Source: Gammaproteobacteria bacterium
Lineage (GTDB): Bacteria > Pseudomonadota > Gammaproteobacteria > SZUA-229
NCBI GenBank assembly: GCA_016191795.1
Contig: JACPVK010000037.1
Location: 1 to 14,640 of the forward strand
DNA length: 14,640 nt
Direction: 5' to 3'
Part shown: in pieces, positions 1 to 7,755 of the stretch
Layout: each line of letters opens with the position of its first letter
How positions within the stretch are numbered: the first letter of the stretch is position 1
Translations under genes and position numbers: made by a program
The notes under the pieces: model-generated
The model's database searches: none
The model's input: the letters and a program-made list of their open reading frames with translations, nothing else
Told to the model about the DNA's origin: nothing

Positions 1-26
1 GTATGCATATCTTGTCATGAGACATT

Positions 27-92
27 TTGTTATCCAATTGGCGTTAATTTAATAATTATAGCTTGACAGTACAAAATGAATCACTCAATACT
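27..92 (+). promoter_or_regulatory. candidate promoter(s) of the leader-transporter unit
   Basis: Two overlapping sigma70-like arrangements are visible. The first is TTGTTA at 27-32 with AATAAT at 51-56 (18-nt spacer), which would start transcription near 63 and leave a 5' leader before the ATG at 99. The second is a perfect -35 hexamer TTGACA at 63-68 with AATACT at 87-92 (18-nt spacer), which would start transcription near 99 and make the leader ORF leaderless. Both are pattern matches only. The placement is meaningful because the terminator at 220-251 lies between these promoters and the transporter gene. Confidence 0.35.
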
Positions 93-98
93 TGAGCC

Positions 99-179
99 AT
101 GATTAAACGAGCTGCACATACTTCCCTGCTGATTGTCCGCCTGCGCTGGTGGTCAAGTGAGTCTGTGCGCCCTGTCTAG
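99..179 (+). CDS. putative leader peptide of an attenuator (26 codons)
   Basis: A short ATG-to-TAG reading frame of 26 codons. Its centre encodes Leu-Leu-Ile-Val-Arg-Leu-Arg-Trp-Trp (126-152): a run of branched-chain codons followed by two adjacent Trp codons. Shine-Dalgarno support is weak, only GAG at 94-96, two bases before the ATG. The case for it rests on context. The segment after the codon run (159-167) can pair over 9 bp, with one G-U, with 222-230, which overlaps the 5' arm of the terminator at 220-226. That is the layout of a classical antiterminator. The codon run lies about 20-30 nt before this segment, similar to the spacing in the E. coli trp leader, so stalling at Leu/Ile/Val or Arg fits better than stalling at the Trp pair, which is only 7-12 nt away. 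A chance short ORF is the alternative. Confidence 0.45.
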   Translation: MIKRAAHTSLLIVRLRWWSSESVRPV

Positions 180-216
180 TTAATACAATCAAATACCGGG
201 ATTTACCCCGAATACC

Positions 217-254
217 AAGGCCACAGATTCGAAAGAAGCTGTGGCTTTTTTATT
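217..254 (+). terminator. intrinsic terminator / attenuator upstream of the EamA gene
   Basis: A 7-bp perfect stem GCCACAG (220-226) and CTGTGGC (239-245) closes a 12-nt loop and runs straight into TTTTTT (246-251). The stem can be extended at its base by 217-219 pairing with 246-248. It lies between the candidate promoters and the transporter start at 286, so it would abort transcription of that gene unless disrupted. A competing helix, 159-167 with 222-230, would disrupt it. It could instead end a transcript from the left of the window, but no gene is seen there. Confidence 0.6.
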
Positions 255-285
255 GGCCGTTAAACAGGATGGGATCAGGAAAAAG

Positions 286-1200
286 ATGGATAACAAGAAG
301 CGGGTAACAATCGCAATAGCCTATATTTTGGTGGTTTTGATCTGGGCTACTACACCTCTAACTATTAAGTGGAGTGGTCAGGGTGTGCACTATTTGTTTG
401 GCATAACAGCACGTATGTCCATCGGTACATTACTGGCCGTTCTGCTTGTCATTTGGCATTACCGTGGATTTCCACTGTATGGTAAGGCGTTGCAGGTGTA
501 TGTCACCGTCGGTTTTGCTATTTATGGAGCCATGTTGCCTGTGTACTGGGGTGCACAATACATACCTTCCGGATTGATTTCGGTGATTTTTGGTTTAACA
601 CCTATCATGACGGCAGCACTGGCCGCGCAATTTCTGCAAGAACAACGCTTTGGTATTAATAAAATACTCGGTGCGGTACTGGGCGTGGCGGGTTTGGCGA
701 CCATATTTATCCGGCAAATCAAATATGGTGAGCATGCGTTATGGGGTCTGGCAGCCGTGTTGATAGCTGTTTTTATACATTCGCTAAGCGCTGTGTGGAT
801 CAAGAAAATCAATGCCCGCCTGCCGGCATTGATCGTGACGGCCGGCGGTCTGGTTGTGGCCCTGCCCCTGTTATGGCTGACCTATGCCGTATTGGCGCCG
901 TCTTTACCAGCAGTATTACCGGTTCGTGCGCTCTGGGCTATTGTGTATCTGGGCGTTATGGGGTCGGTTGTCGGATTTGTCGCCTATTATTTTTTGCTGG
1001 AACAATTGCCGACCTCCAGTACGGCATTGATCACCCTGATGACGCCTGTACTAGCGGTATGGCTGGGCAACTGGTTAAATGATGAGCAGTCAGGAATCAC
1101 CGTGTGGATGGGGACGGCGCTGGTTTTAATGGGCCTGATGTTACATCAGTGGGGCGCCTTGTTTATGGAAAAAACTTTTCGATCAACCATACCGCGTTAA
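286..1200 (+). CDS. EamA-family (DMT superfamily) transporter
   Basis: A 304-residue inner-membrane protein made almost wholly of hydrophobic segments, consistent with the ten-helix fold of two EamA repeats of about 140 residues. Motifs typical of the family are seen: an early IWATTPLTIKW segment, GLTPIMTAALA near the end of the first repeat, and a mirrored LITLMTPVLAVWLG in the second. Members export amino acids, metabolites or drugs; the substrate cannot be read from sequence. The frame is open from a GTG at 241, but that codon lies in the terminator stem. The ATG at 286 has AGGA at 277-280 with 5-nt spacing and begins just before the first membrane helix, so it is preferred. The gene stands alone behind the leader/terminator. 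If attenuation is real, its expression would rise when a charged tRNA is scarce, which would suit an uptake role better than export. Confidence 0.9.
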   Translation: MDNKKRVTIAIAYILVVLIWATTPLTIKWSGQGVHYLFGITARMSIGTLLAVLLVIWHYRGFPLYGKALQVYVTVGFAIYGAMLPVYWGAQYIPSGLISVIFGLTPIMTAALAAQFLQEQRFGINKILGAVLGVAGLATIFIRQIKYGEHALWGLAAVLIAVFIHSLSAVWIKKINARLPALIVTAGGLVVALPLLWLTYAVLAPSLPAVLPVRALWAIVYLGVMGSVVGFVAYYFLLEQLPTSSTALITLMTPVLAVWLGNWLNDEQSGITVWMGTALVLMGLMLHQWGALFMEKTFRSTIPR

Positions 1201-1231
1201 TGCGTGATAATCGTCGGGGAATCCGGACATT

Positions 1232-1260
1232 AATCATCGCTTAAGAATGGGGCGATGATT
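1232..1260 (+). terminator. perfect 9-bp hairpin after the EamA gene
   Basis: AATCATCGC (1232-1240) and GCGATGATT (1252-1260) are perfect inverted repeats around an 11-nt loop, 31 bases after the transporter stop. The tail is only TTTCATGT from the last stem base on, so a long U-tract is missing and terminator function is uncertain. It could instead be a regulatory dyad for the next gene. Confidence 0.4.
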
Positions 1261-1372
1261 TCATGTAAACTGCGGGCTTCTGTCAGAAGTTGCCCTGCGC
1301 ATGAATGAGCGCAGTAACTGCGTATTTAAAATATGCCCACTCACAGCGTTAATGATTTCATGTTCTGACCTT

Positions 1373-2659
1373 ATGATTCGAATAAAAAATCTACTGCTGT
1401 TATGTCTAGTATTTCTATCGTCCGGTTATGGGGCTGTTACATATGCATTTACCCGAGTGGGAAGTATCAGTTTCGAAGGCAATGATGTAACGGATGAAGT
1501 TTTTTTGCGACGTACTATCCACTTCGCCGAAGGCAGTGTTTTTGACGAAGCCTGTCTGGAAGAGTCAATACAGGCGCTCATGGATACCGGCTTGTTTAAG
1601 CAAGTTAATTATTATATCTCCAGCGATATCCCGGAAGATGAGGAAGCAGAGCAATCACAAGTTGATTTGGTGATTCGCGTCAGAGAAAAACATTATCTGC
1701 TCGTTCTGCCGCGAATTCGTGTCAGAGATAATGAAACACATATTGGCGTGCAGCTGCGATGGGACAACATGTGGGGTTACAACCACAGTTTGCGATACCT
1801 GGTAGAGGATCGTGGATCCGCTCTGGGAATTGAGCAGCAACGCAATGAATTTTACTACTACTTTCCAAATGTGAATGGCAGTAGCTATTCGCTGGAATTT
1901 TTTAATGTTGAGCAGAATGAGGTGGATGAATCCGACCCCGGTCTGGAGGTTAATCGCATTGACAGTTCAAGCGGTTTTAGCGTGCACCGCTGGCTTAACC
2001 CGTATCACAGAAACTATGGCTGGTTTGCCAATATAGGCTGTAGTGTGCGAGATCGATACAATGATATGCTGGATGTGGCACTGGTTGACGATAAGATGAG
2101 TGCATTGGTGCTGCGTCTGGAATACGGATATTCAAAAACCCATGACTATGGTTATAACCGGGCAGGCAAGGAATTCGGTTATGCAGTGGATATTTCCAAC
2201 CGGATGTTTGGCAGTGAAGCAGAGTTTGCCAGACACGAGCTGTATTACCGAAGTTATTATCGCTTTCCTTCCAGGCCGCTTGATAATCTGAATGTACAAA
2301 CCATTTTGGGCCATGCCAGCCATGACATTATGGACAATGAAGCCTTTGATCTGGGTGGCGAAGATTTGCGTGGATATGATCCAGGCCGCTTTACGGGTAA
2401 TGCTTTGCTACAGATTAATATGGAATATCTGCGGCCTTTTAAAGATCATCCGCAATGGCGCTATGCAGGTTTTATAGATCTGGGTAATACCTATGAGGAT
2501 GTTGCTGATGTCGTACATGGCGGATTGAAAACCGGGGTGGGTGTCGGGTTGCGCTGGAAAGTTTTGTCATTTGTAAAACTGAGTGTTCGAATTGATCTGG
2601 GTTATGCGATTAATGACAGCAGTTACCGTATTACTGCAGGAACACGTTACTCATATTAA
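1373..2659 (+). CDS. Omp85/BamA-TamA-like outer-membrane protein with one POTRA domain
   Basis: With the ATG at 1373 the product has 428 residues and a clear signal peptide: MIRIKN, a Leu-rich core, then a likely cleavage after VTYA near residue 25. Residues about 27-107 look like a single POTRA domain, beginning TRVGSISFEGN and containing FLRRTIHFAEG and LMDTGLFKQVNY. The remaining 320 residues alternate polar and aromatic residues as in a 16-strand barrel. The Omp85 loop-6 signature is visible as DLRGY at 331-335, followed by MEYLRPF at 350-356. The frame is open from 1301, but that longer start would precede the signal peptide with non-signal sequence; no start has a good ribosome-binding site. 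BamA has five POTRAs and TamA three, so this is a reduced member, probably involved in outer-membrane assembly or secretion. No partner gene (TamB, TpsA) is adjacent. The C-terminal residue is Tyr rather than the usual Phe. Confidence 0.85.
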   Translation: MIRIKNLLLLCLVFLSSGYGAVTYAFTRVGSISFEGNDVTDEVFLRRTIHFAEGSVFDEACLEESIQALMDTGLFKQVNYYISSDIPEDEEAEQSQVDLVIRVREKHYLLVLPRIRVRDNETHIGVQLRWDNMWGYNHSLRYLVEDRGSALGIEQQRNEFYYYFPNVNGSSYSLEFFNVEQNEVDESDPGLEVNRIDSSSGFSVHRWLNPYHRNYGWFANIGCSVRDRYNDMLDVALVDDKMSALVLRLEYGYSKTHDYGYNRAGKEFGYAVDISNRMFGSEAEFARHELYYRSYYRFPSRPLDNLNVQTILGHASHDIMDNEAFDLGGEDLRGYDPGRFTGNALLQINMEYLRPFKDHPQWRYAGFIDLGNTYEDVADVVHGGLKTGVGVGLRWKVLSFVKLSVRIDLGYAINDSSYRITAGTRYSY

Positions 2660-2679
2660 AGCGCCGGCTGGTTAACCTG

Positions 2680-3660
2680 TTAGCCGCCGGTATATGACAT
2701 AAAGCGTAATATCTGTTCCGGTTTTTCTTTAAATTCATGCCGTTCGGGTTTCAGGTGAATGGCGTTAATGATGGCCAGTTCCAGTTCTTTGTCATCGATA
2801 CCTGCACGCAGTAATGGCCTTAGTGCCATGTGATGTTCCTGGCCAAGGCAGGTATACAAGGTGCCATCAACAGACAATCGCACGCGATTACAGGTGGCAC
2901 AAAAGTGTTGCGATATGGGTGTGATAAATCCGATATTGATGTTGGTGCCGGCCACTTTTAGATATCGCGCCGGACCGCCACCTGGCATGACACCGGGTAT
3001 CAGCTCAAATCGTTGTTCGAGTTTTTTTCGGATGTCGCCAAGGTCGATATAATGTTCCGTGGCAGCGCGACCGGAATCACCCACCGGCATGGTTTCAATA
3101 AAACGCAGGGTGAGTGAGTGCTGGATGCAGAAGTTGACCATGTCTTCCACTTCGTGATCGTTTACACCCTTCATCAACACCATGTTAATTTTAATCGGCC
3201 GAAAGCCGGCGGCTTTTGCGGCCATGATGCCGTTTAATACTTTTTCGAGTTTGCCACCGGTAATTTGTTTGAAAGTGTCGGCATGGAGGCTATCGAGGCT
3301 GATGTTGAGGCGGCTGATACCGGCAGCATGTAAATCGGCGGCATGTTTATCCATGCGTGTGGCATTGGTTGAAAGTGACAAATCCTCAATGCCGGGCAGT
3401 GCGGACAGGCGCTGTGCCAGCTGCGGCAGGTCCTTGCGTACCAGGGGTTCTCCGCCGGTCAGACGGATGCGGCGAGTACCGAGTCTGGCAAAGGCAGCCA
3501 TGACACGTTCAATTTCTTCAAATGTCAGCCATTCCTCAGGTTCATGAAAGTCATGAAACTGTTTGGGCATGCAATAACCGCAGCGCAGGTCACAGCGATC
3601 CGTAACGGATACCCGCACGTAATCGATACTGCGTCCAAAGGAGTCGATGAGTTTGGCCAT
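2680..3660 (-). CDS. moaA: GTP 3',8-cyclase MoaA (molybdenum cofactor biosynthesis)
   Basis: A 326-residue radical SAM enzyme that converts GTP to 3',8-cyclo-GTP, the first step of molybdopterin synthesis, acting with MoaC. The N-terminal SAM-binding cluster motif CDLRCGYC gives Cys23, Cys27 and Cys30. TGGEPL follows at 68-73. The second, substrate-side cluster ligands are in CATCNRVRLS and YTC (Cys254, Cys257, Cys271). The protein ends in Gly-Gly, the conserved C-terminal tail needed for activity in MoaA. Length is normal for the family. It is transcribed towards the Omp85 gene, with 20 bases between the two stop codons. No other moa genes are in the window. The start ATG has no clear ribosome-binding site. 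Confidence 0.97.
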   Translation of the reverse strand: MAKLIDSFGRSIDYVRVSVTDRCDLRCGYCMPKQFHDFHEPEEWLTFEEIERVMAAFARLGTRRIRLTGGEPLVRKDLPQLAQRLSALPGIEDLSLSTNATRMDKHAADLHAAGISRLNISLDSLHADTFKQITGGKLEKVLNGIMAAKAAGFRPIKINMVLMKGVNDHEVEDMVNFCIQHSLTLRFIETMPVGDSGRAATEHYIDLGDIRKKLEQRFELIPGVMPGGGPARYLKVAGTNINIGFITPISQHFCATCNRVRLSVDGTLYTCLGQEHHMALRPLLRAGIDDKELELAIINAIHLKPERHEFKEKPEQILRFMSYTGG

Positions 3661-3666
3661 GGCACT

Positions 3667-3714
3667 ATTATAGGGATTTACGAGCAGGCAATACCTTAAT
3701 ACATGTCAATGTAT
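3667..3714 (-). promoter_or_regulatory. candidate moaA control region with dyad
   Basis: On the minus strand a TATAAT hexamer (3672-3667) lies only 6 bases before the moaA ATG, which would place the transcript start at or near the start codon. Upstream, ATACAT (3699-3704) and ATGTAT (3709-3714) form a perfect 6-bp dyad with a 4-nt centre, overlapping TTGACA (3709-3704). TTGACA and TATAAT are 31 bases apart, too far to form one promoter, so this is offered only as a possible operator plus a possible -10. Confidence 0.25.
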
Positions 3715-3763
3715 ACAGGCTATGCCAATTGTCACTCTGGTTCAGCTTGAATAGCGTTCCGGC

Positions 3764-4399
3764 TCAGGGTTTTACCAGTCCGAGCTTCAGCGCTTCGAGT
3801 GTAGCCTGAGCCCGATTGCTCACATTGAGCTTGCCGTAAATGCTTTTCAGATGGCTGGCAACGGTATTGGAAGTGATGCCAAGAATCTCGGCGGCCTCAT
3901 TGCGAGACAGGCCTTTGGCAATGGCACTGAGTATTTCCTTTTCGCGATCGGAAAGGTCCTGTTTATCAGACTGGTCATGCGAGCTATGAAAATGCTGAAT
4001 CATTTTTCGGGCAATGGCCGGTGATATCGGTGGTTCGCCGCGAATTATCCCCTGTAGGCTATGTATGAATTCGTTGGCAGTCTGTTCCTTGAGCAAATAA
4101 CCCTGGGCACCTGCTTCCAGGGCCGGGAACAGGTAGTCATCATCATCAAAAATGGTGGCTACTACGCAATAGGTGTCGGGAGAATGACGGCTGATTTCGC
4201 GGATAATATCCACGCCATTGCCGTCTGGCAGATTGAGATCAATCAGCGCCAGATCAAATTTTCGGGTGGCCAGTAACTGTCTTGCCTGAGCCTGGCTGGA
4301 GGCCTGTGAAATGCTGGCGGATGTAAATGCCTGATTAATAATTCGGCATAGCCAGTCGCGTGTTTCGGGATGATCTTCGAGTACCAGTACAGTTTGCAT
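3764..4399 (-). CDS. NarL/FixJ-family response regulator (LuxR-type HTH)
   Basis: A two-domain regulator of 211 residues from the ATG at 4399, which begins MQTVLVLEDHPE as expected for a receiver domain. In this numbering the receiver has the acidic pair Glu8/Asp9, the phospho-acceptor Asp54 in LIDLNLPDG, Thr82 and Lys104 in GYLLKE. The C-terminal LuxR helix-turn-helix begins LSDREKEILSAIAKGLS and includes the recognition part ITSNTVASHLKSIYGKL. A GTG at 4414 in the same frame would add five residues and overlap the kinase gene by 14 bases. The ATG lies one base after the kinase stop, so translational coupling is likely. It is the cognate partner of the kinase. Regulated targets are unknown. 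Confidence 0.93.
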   Translation of the reverse strand: MQTVLVLEDHPETRDWLCRIINQAFTSASISQASSQAQARQLLATRKFDLALIDLNLPDGNGVDIIREISRHSPDTYCVVATIFDDDDYLFPALEAGAQGYLLKEQTANEFIHSLQGIIRGEPPISPAIARKMIQHFHSSHDQSDKQDLSDREKEILSAIAKGLSRNEAAEILGITSNTVASHLKSIYGKLNVSNRAQATLEALKLGLVKP

Positions 4400-4400
4400 G

Positions 4401-5315
4401 TTAGTGTTTTTCACTCGTTTGGTGGTCGGGGCCGACCGGAAAATAAATTTCGACGCAACATCCGTTTTGAATTCGCCAGTTAACCTGACCGTACAGTTCT
4501 ACAACCCTGGTTCTGATGTTGTTGATGCCCTTGCCGGGTACGCAACCGCCCAAGTCAAACCCGCTGCCATCATCACAGGCCTGAATATGCAACTGATCGT
4601 CTTCAAGATCAATACTAATGTTAATGAAATGTGCGTTGGCATGCCGAATTACATTGGTGGTGATTTCATGCAGTATGCGTTGCAGATTAATGTGCTGGCG
4701 CGGTGTGAAGGTCAGGCCGGCAAGGTTTGGGCTTTGAAACCATATCAACTGCATGCCCAGCGTATTCAATCGATCCTGTAACTCGGCGCGAATATCCGTG
4801 AGTGCGTGCGTAATCAGGGTATTGGTTTTGGTATCCAGTGTATAAATGGCATTACGCAAGGATTTGAGCAGGCTGCGTGCCAGTTCAATATTTTCCTGGT
4901 CTTTCAATTGATGAATCAGGGTTAATACGCGTGCTGCCACATCATCGTGTAAATCCCGTGCTATGCGACGTCGTTCCTCGGCGGCACCGCGCTCCAGTGC
5001 GTCCTGAATGCTGCAAAAGTGGCGTCCCAGTTCCAATAAGGAATCAATAAACGTCTTATCATCCTTGCTGAAAGTGTCGGCAGCGGGTTTAGTTAATTTA
5101 TAGTGATGCGCGTTATTAAAGGCCGGAACCAGAAGCTCACGCATATCCTGTCCTAGCTGACACAGATGAATGGGTGTGTTTTCTGAAGTAATGTTTGCAG
5201 TATTGAATATATTAACCAGCGTGTCCCGCCAGCGTTGTTCTATGTCACGGGTGGATTGCGCAATCGTTAGCGTATTAATGAGCTCAAGCAGGTGAAGTTG
5301 CGGATAGTTGTTCAC
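4401..5315 (-). CDS. cytoplasmic HisKA_3-type sensor histidine kinase
   Basis: A 304-residue kinase of the NarX/UhpB type. The dimerisation/phospho-acceptor helix EERRRIARDLHDDVAARVL contains His123. The HATPase domain shows the N box around Asn221 (LHEITTNVIRHA), the G1 box DDGSG at 248-252 and a G2-like GKGINN at 261-266. No transmembrane segment or signal peptide is present, so sensing is intracellular. The first 110 residues match no motif I know; the helix leading into the His motif resembles the end of a GAF domain, but this is weak. It starts with GTG, 13 bases after the SPOR gene stop, and ends one base before the regulator ATG. The pair therefore appears to be co-transcribed with argS and the SPOR gene. 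Confidence 0.92.
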   Translation of the reverse strand: MNNYPQLHLLELINTLTIAQSTRDIEQRWRDTLVNIFNTANITSENTPIHLCQLGQDMRELLVPAFNNAHHYKLTKPAADTFSKDDKTFIDSLLELGRHFCSIQDALERGAAEERRRIARDLHDDVAARVLTLIHQLKDQENIELARSLLKSLRNAIYTLDTKTNTLITHALTDIRAELQDRLNTLGMQLIWFQSPNLAGLTFTPRQHINLQRILHEITTNVIRHANAHFINISIDLEDDQLHIQACDDGSGFDLGGCVPGKGINNIRTRVVELYGQVNWRIQNGCCVEIYFPVGPDHQTSEKH

Positions 5316-5328
5316 GGTCCGCTTCGCC

Positions 5329-5946
5329 CTACTTAAGTTCCATGGTCATGGCGTGAATATTGTTGTTTTTAAGAGTCGCCAGGGTATCACGTAATTTTTT
5401 ATCGTTATTGAATGGTCCAATGCGCACACGATGCCAGGATTCGTTATTGATATTCACGCTTTGAATTGAAGAGGTGACCCCCAGCAAGGCCAGATTAGCC
5501 TTGAGGTTGTCGGCATCTGCATGGTTGCGAAATGAACCGGCCTGTAACAGATACTGTTTGCCGCCGGTAGTGGCAGTTTCTGCTGTTTGGCTGGTGGCGG
5601 CAGCATTGTCGGGTTTGCGCGTAGCCGGTTCGGGTACGAAGACTTCGCTTTCCGGTAATATGGTATAAAAATCGAAACGTGGCTCACGCGAAGATTTATC
5701 TTCTTTCTTTACGGTATCTGACGTACCGGTTTTTTTGTCACCCGTATTTTGTGATTTATGTTTATCCAGTTCCTTGCTTACCGCCTGGGTAAAGCTGGTT
5801 TTTTCGGCAGGCTGTTTGCCCAGATAAACCAGTAATGCAATAAACAGTCCGATGGCAAGACCGCTAAGTAGCCAGATATAACCCGGAACAGATGTGGATG
5901 ATTTACTGGACATGCTCCGTCCTTTCATATCTTTGCGTGAGGCCAT
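5329..5946 (-). CDS. SPOR-domain membrane protein (FtsN-like position and layout)
   Basis: From the ATG at 5946 the product has 205 residues: a short basic cytoplasmic start, one membrane helix at about 22-43 (YIWLLSGLAIGLFIALLVYL), a charged Lys-rich linker, a segment FDFYTILPESEVFVPEP, and a C-terminal SPOR domain at about 130-204 (YLLQAGSFRNHADADNL...HRVRIGPF). SPOR domains bind septal glycan strands lacking stem peptides, so a role in cell division or peptidoglycan is likely. An alternative start at 5913 has a better ribosome-binding site (AAGGA, 6-nt spacing) and still keeps the membrane helix. The frame is open back to a GTG at 5979 inside argS. It lies 7 bases after the argS stop. Genes of this type commonly follow argS in gammaproteobacteria, often before hslVU, which is not found here. 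Confidence 0.9.
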   Translation of the reverse strand: MASRKDMKGRSMSSKSSTSVPGYIWLLSGLAIGLFIALLVYLGKQPAEKTSFTQAVSKELDKHKSQNTGDKKTGTSDTVKKEDKSSREPRFDFYTILPESEVFVPEPATRKPDNAAATSQTAETATTGGKQYLLQAGSFRNHADADNLKANLALLGVTSSIQSVNINNESWHRVRIGPFNNDKKLRDTLATLKNNNIHAMTMELK

Positions 5947-5953
5947 AGTTATA

Positions 5954-7714
5954 TCACATCGATTCCGGTGCGCTGACACCGAGCAGTTTTAAACCGTTTT
6001 TTAATACCTGGCGGGTCGCCAGAATAAGAGTAAGCCGCGCATTACGCAGCGTGGCATCATCGGTAATGAACTGATGTGCGTTGTAATAAGTGTGTAAATC
6101 ATTGGCCAGTTCACGCAAATAATGACACAACAGATGCGGATCTTCACCCAGAGCCGCTTTTTCCACAATTTCAGGATAGGTGCCTAACCGTGTGATTAAC
6201 GCGGATTCGTGTGACTCGGTTAATTTATCGAGATTGGCAGCACCCATTGCGGCGTCGTGTTGAATTTGTTTTTCACCTAGCTGGCGCATCACGCTGCAAA
6301 TACGCGCATGGGCATATTGTATGTAATACATCGGGTTGTCATTGCTTTGCGATTTGGCAAGGTCGAGATCAAAATCCATATGCTGTTCGCATTTGCGCAT
6401 GACATAGAAAAACCTCGCTGCATCATTGCCCACTTCCTCGCGTAATTCACGCAGGGTGACAAACGAGCCGGAACGTGTCGACATCTGCACCTTGGCGCCA
6501 TTGCGATATAGCACGGCAAATTGCACCAGCAACACATCGAGTTTGCCGGCATCGTCGCCCAGTGCGGTGAGTGCGGCCTTGACGCGTGGAATATACCCGT
6601 GGTGGTCAGCTCCCCAGATGTCGACTACGCGATCAAATCCGCGTTCCATTTTATCCATGTGATAGGCAATATCGGAGGCGAAATAAGTAGACTGGCCATT
6701 GTCGCGTATCACTACGCGATCTTTCTCGTCGCCAAATTGTGTGGAGCGAAACCATTGCGCGCCATCCAGTTCGTAGAGATACCCGGCTGCACGTAAACGC
6801 TCTATCGCTTTTTGTGTCATGCCGCGTTTGGCGAGGCTGCGTTCGGAATACCATTCATCGTAGGTCACGCCAAATCCGGCGAGATCGTCACGAATATCAT
6901 CGAGAATTAAATTTAATCCCAGATCGAATACCGTTAGATAATCATCGGCGCCAAGTAATTTTTTACAGCGTTCAATTAATGCATCAATGTGTTCTTCCTT
7001 GTCACCGCCGGCAGGTTCATCGGCGGGTATGTCTTTCATGATTTCGTCGCTGCTGCGCACCAGCTTGCGGCCATGTGAGGTGAGCAGGCTGCGGGAAATG
7101 TCGACAACATATTCACCGCGATAACCATTGCTGGGGAAGGTAAATTTAACGTCGCATAATTCCAGATATCGCAGCCACACGCTGGTCGCCAATATATCCA
7201 TCTGCCGGCCGGCGTCATTCACATAATATTCGCGGTGGACATTAAAGCCTACTGCTGCGAGCAAATCCGCTACCGTGGCACCATAAGCTGCGCCGCGACC
7301 ATGCCCAACATGCAAGGGGCCGGTTGGATTGGCCGACACAAATTCCACCTGTACGCGTTTACCGGCGCCCACAGTCGACAATCCAAAGCGATCGCCCTGT
7401 TTGATAATGGTGTCGATAACCGACAGTGTGCTGCCGGTATTCAAATAAAAATTAATAAATCCCGGCCCGGCGATTTCAACCTTGCGGACATGCGCACTTG
7501 CGGGCAGTGCATCGATCAGGCTTTGTGCCACGACACGCGGGTTTTTCCCCACCGGTTTGGCCAGCATCATCGCCAGATTACTGGCGAAATCACCATGGCT
7601 GGCGTCTTTGGTGCGGGTGATCTGTATATCGGGGCTGATATCAGCGGGCAATATCTGGTTGGCCTGGAGACTGGCCACAGCCTGAGCAAGAAGAGTCTGA
7701 ATTTCGTTTTTCAC
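5954..7714 (-). CDS. argS: arginyl-tRNA synthetase
   Basis: A 586-residue class I synthetase, close to the E. coli length. It charges tRNA(Arg) in the cytoplasm. The N-terminal Arg-specific domain covers about residues 1-110. The HIGH signature is HVGH at 135-138 within PTGPLHVGHGRGA. The KMSKS-equivalent loop reads QMSTRSG around residue 411, a degenerate form usual in ArgRS. The DALR anticodon-binding domain covers roughly 450-586 and ends LGVSAPESM, matching the conserved C-terminus of the family. The start is GTG, with AGG ten bases upstream. The repeat element at 7756-7842 fills the gap between priA and argS, so the argS promoter would have to lie within or after that element. Confidence 0.98.
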   Translation of the reverse strand: MKNEIQTLLAQAVASLQANQILPADISPDIQITRTKDASHGDFASNLAMMLAKPVGKNPRVVAQSLIDALPASAHVRKVEIAGPGFINFYLNTGSTLSVIDTIIKQGDRFGLSTVGAGKRVQVEFVSANPTGPLHVGHGRGAAYGATVADLLAAVGFNVHREYYVNDAGRQMDILATSVWLRYLELCDVKFTFPSNGYRGEYVVDISRSLLTSHGRKLVRSSDEIMKDIPADEPAGGDKEEHIDALIERCKKLLGADDYLTVFDLGLNLILDDIRDDLAGFGVTYDEWYSERSLAKRGMTQKAIERLRAAGYLYELDGAQWFRSTQFGDEKDRVVIRDNGQSTYFASDIAYHMDKMERGFDRVVDIWGADHHGYIPRVKAALTALGDDAGKLDVLLVQFAVLYRNGAKVQMSTRSGSFVTLRELREEVGNDAARFFYVMRKCEQHMDFDLDLAKSQSNDNPMYYIQYAHARICSVMRQLGEKQIQHDAAMGAANLDKLTESHESALITRLGTYPEIVEKAALGEDPHLLCHYLRELANDLHTYYNAHQFITDDATLRNARLTLILATRQVLKNGLKLLGVSAPESM

Positions 7715-7755
7715 AATAAAAAACCTGATGGATGTGCGCGGCGGATTCTAGCAAA

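Noticed and set aside
241..285. GTG at 241 as the start of the EamA transporter
   Set aside because: The codon lies in the terminator stem, has no ribosome-binding site and adds a non-conserved stretch; the ATG at 286 has AGGA at proper spacing.
2664..2690. Bidirectional terminator between the Omp85 gene and moaA
   Set aside because: CGGCT (2665-2669) and AGCCG (2682-2686) pair over only 5 bp and there is no T-tract on either strand.
4398..4781. 127-codon plus-strand frame opposite the histidine kinase
   Set aside because: Antisense to the conserved HATPase domain, with no motif of its own.
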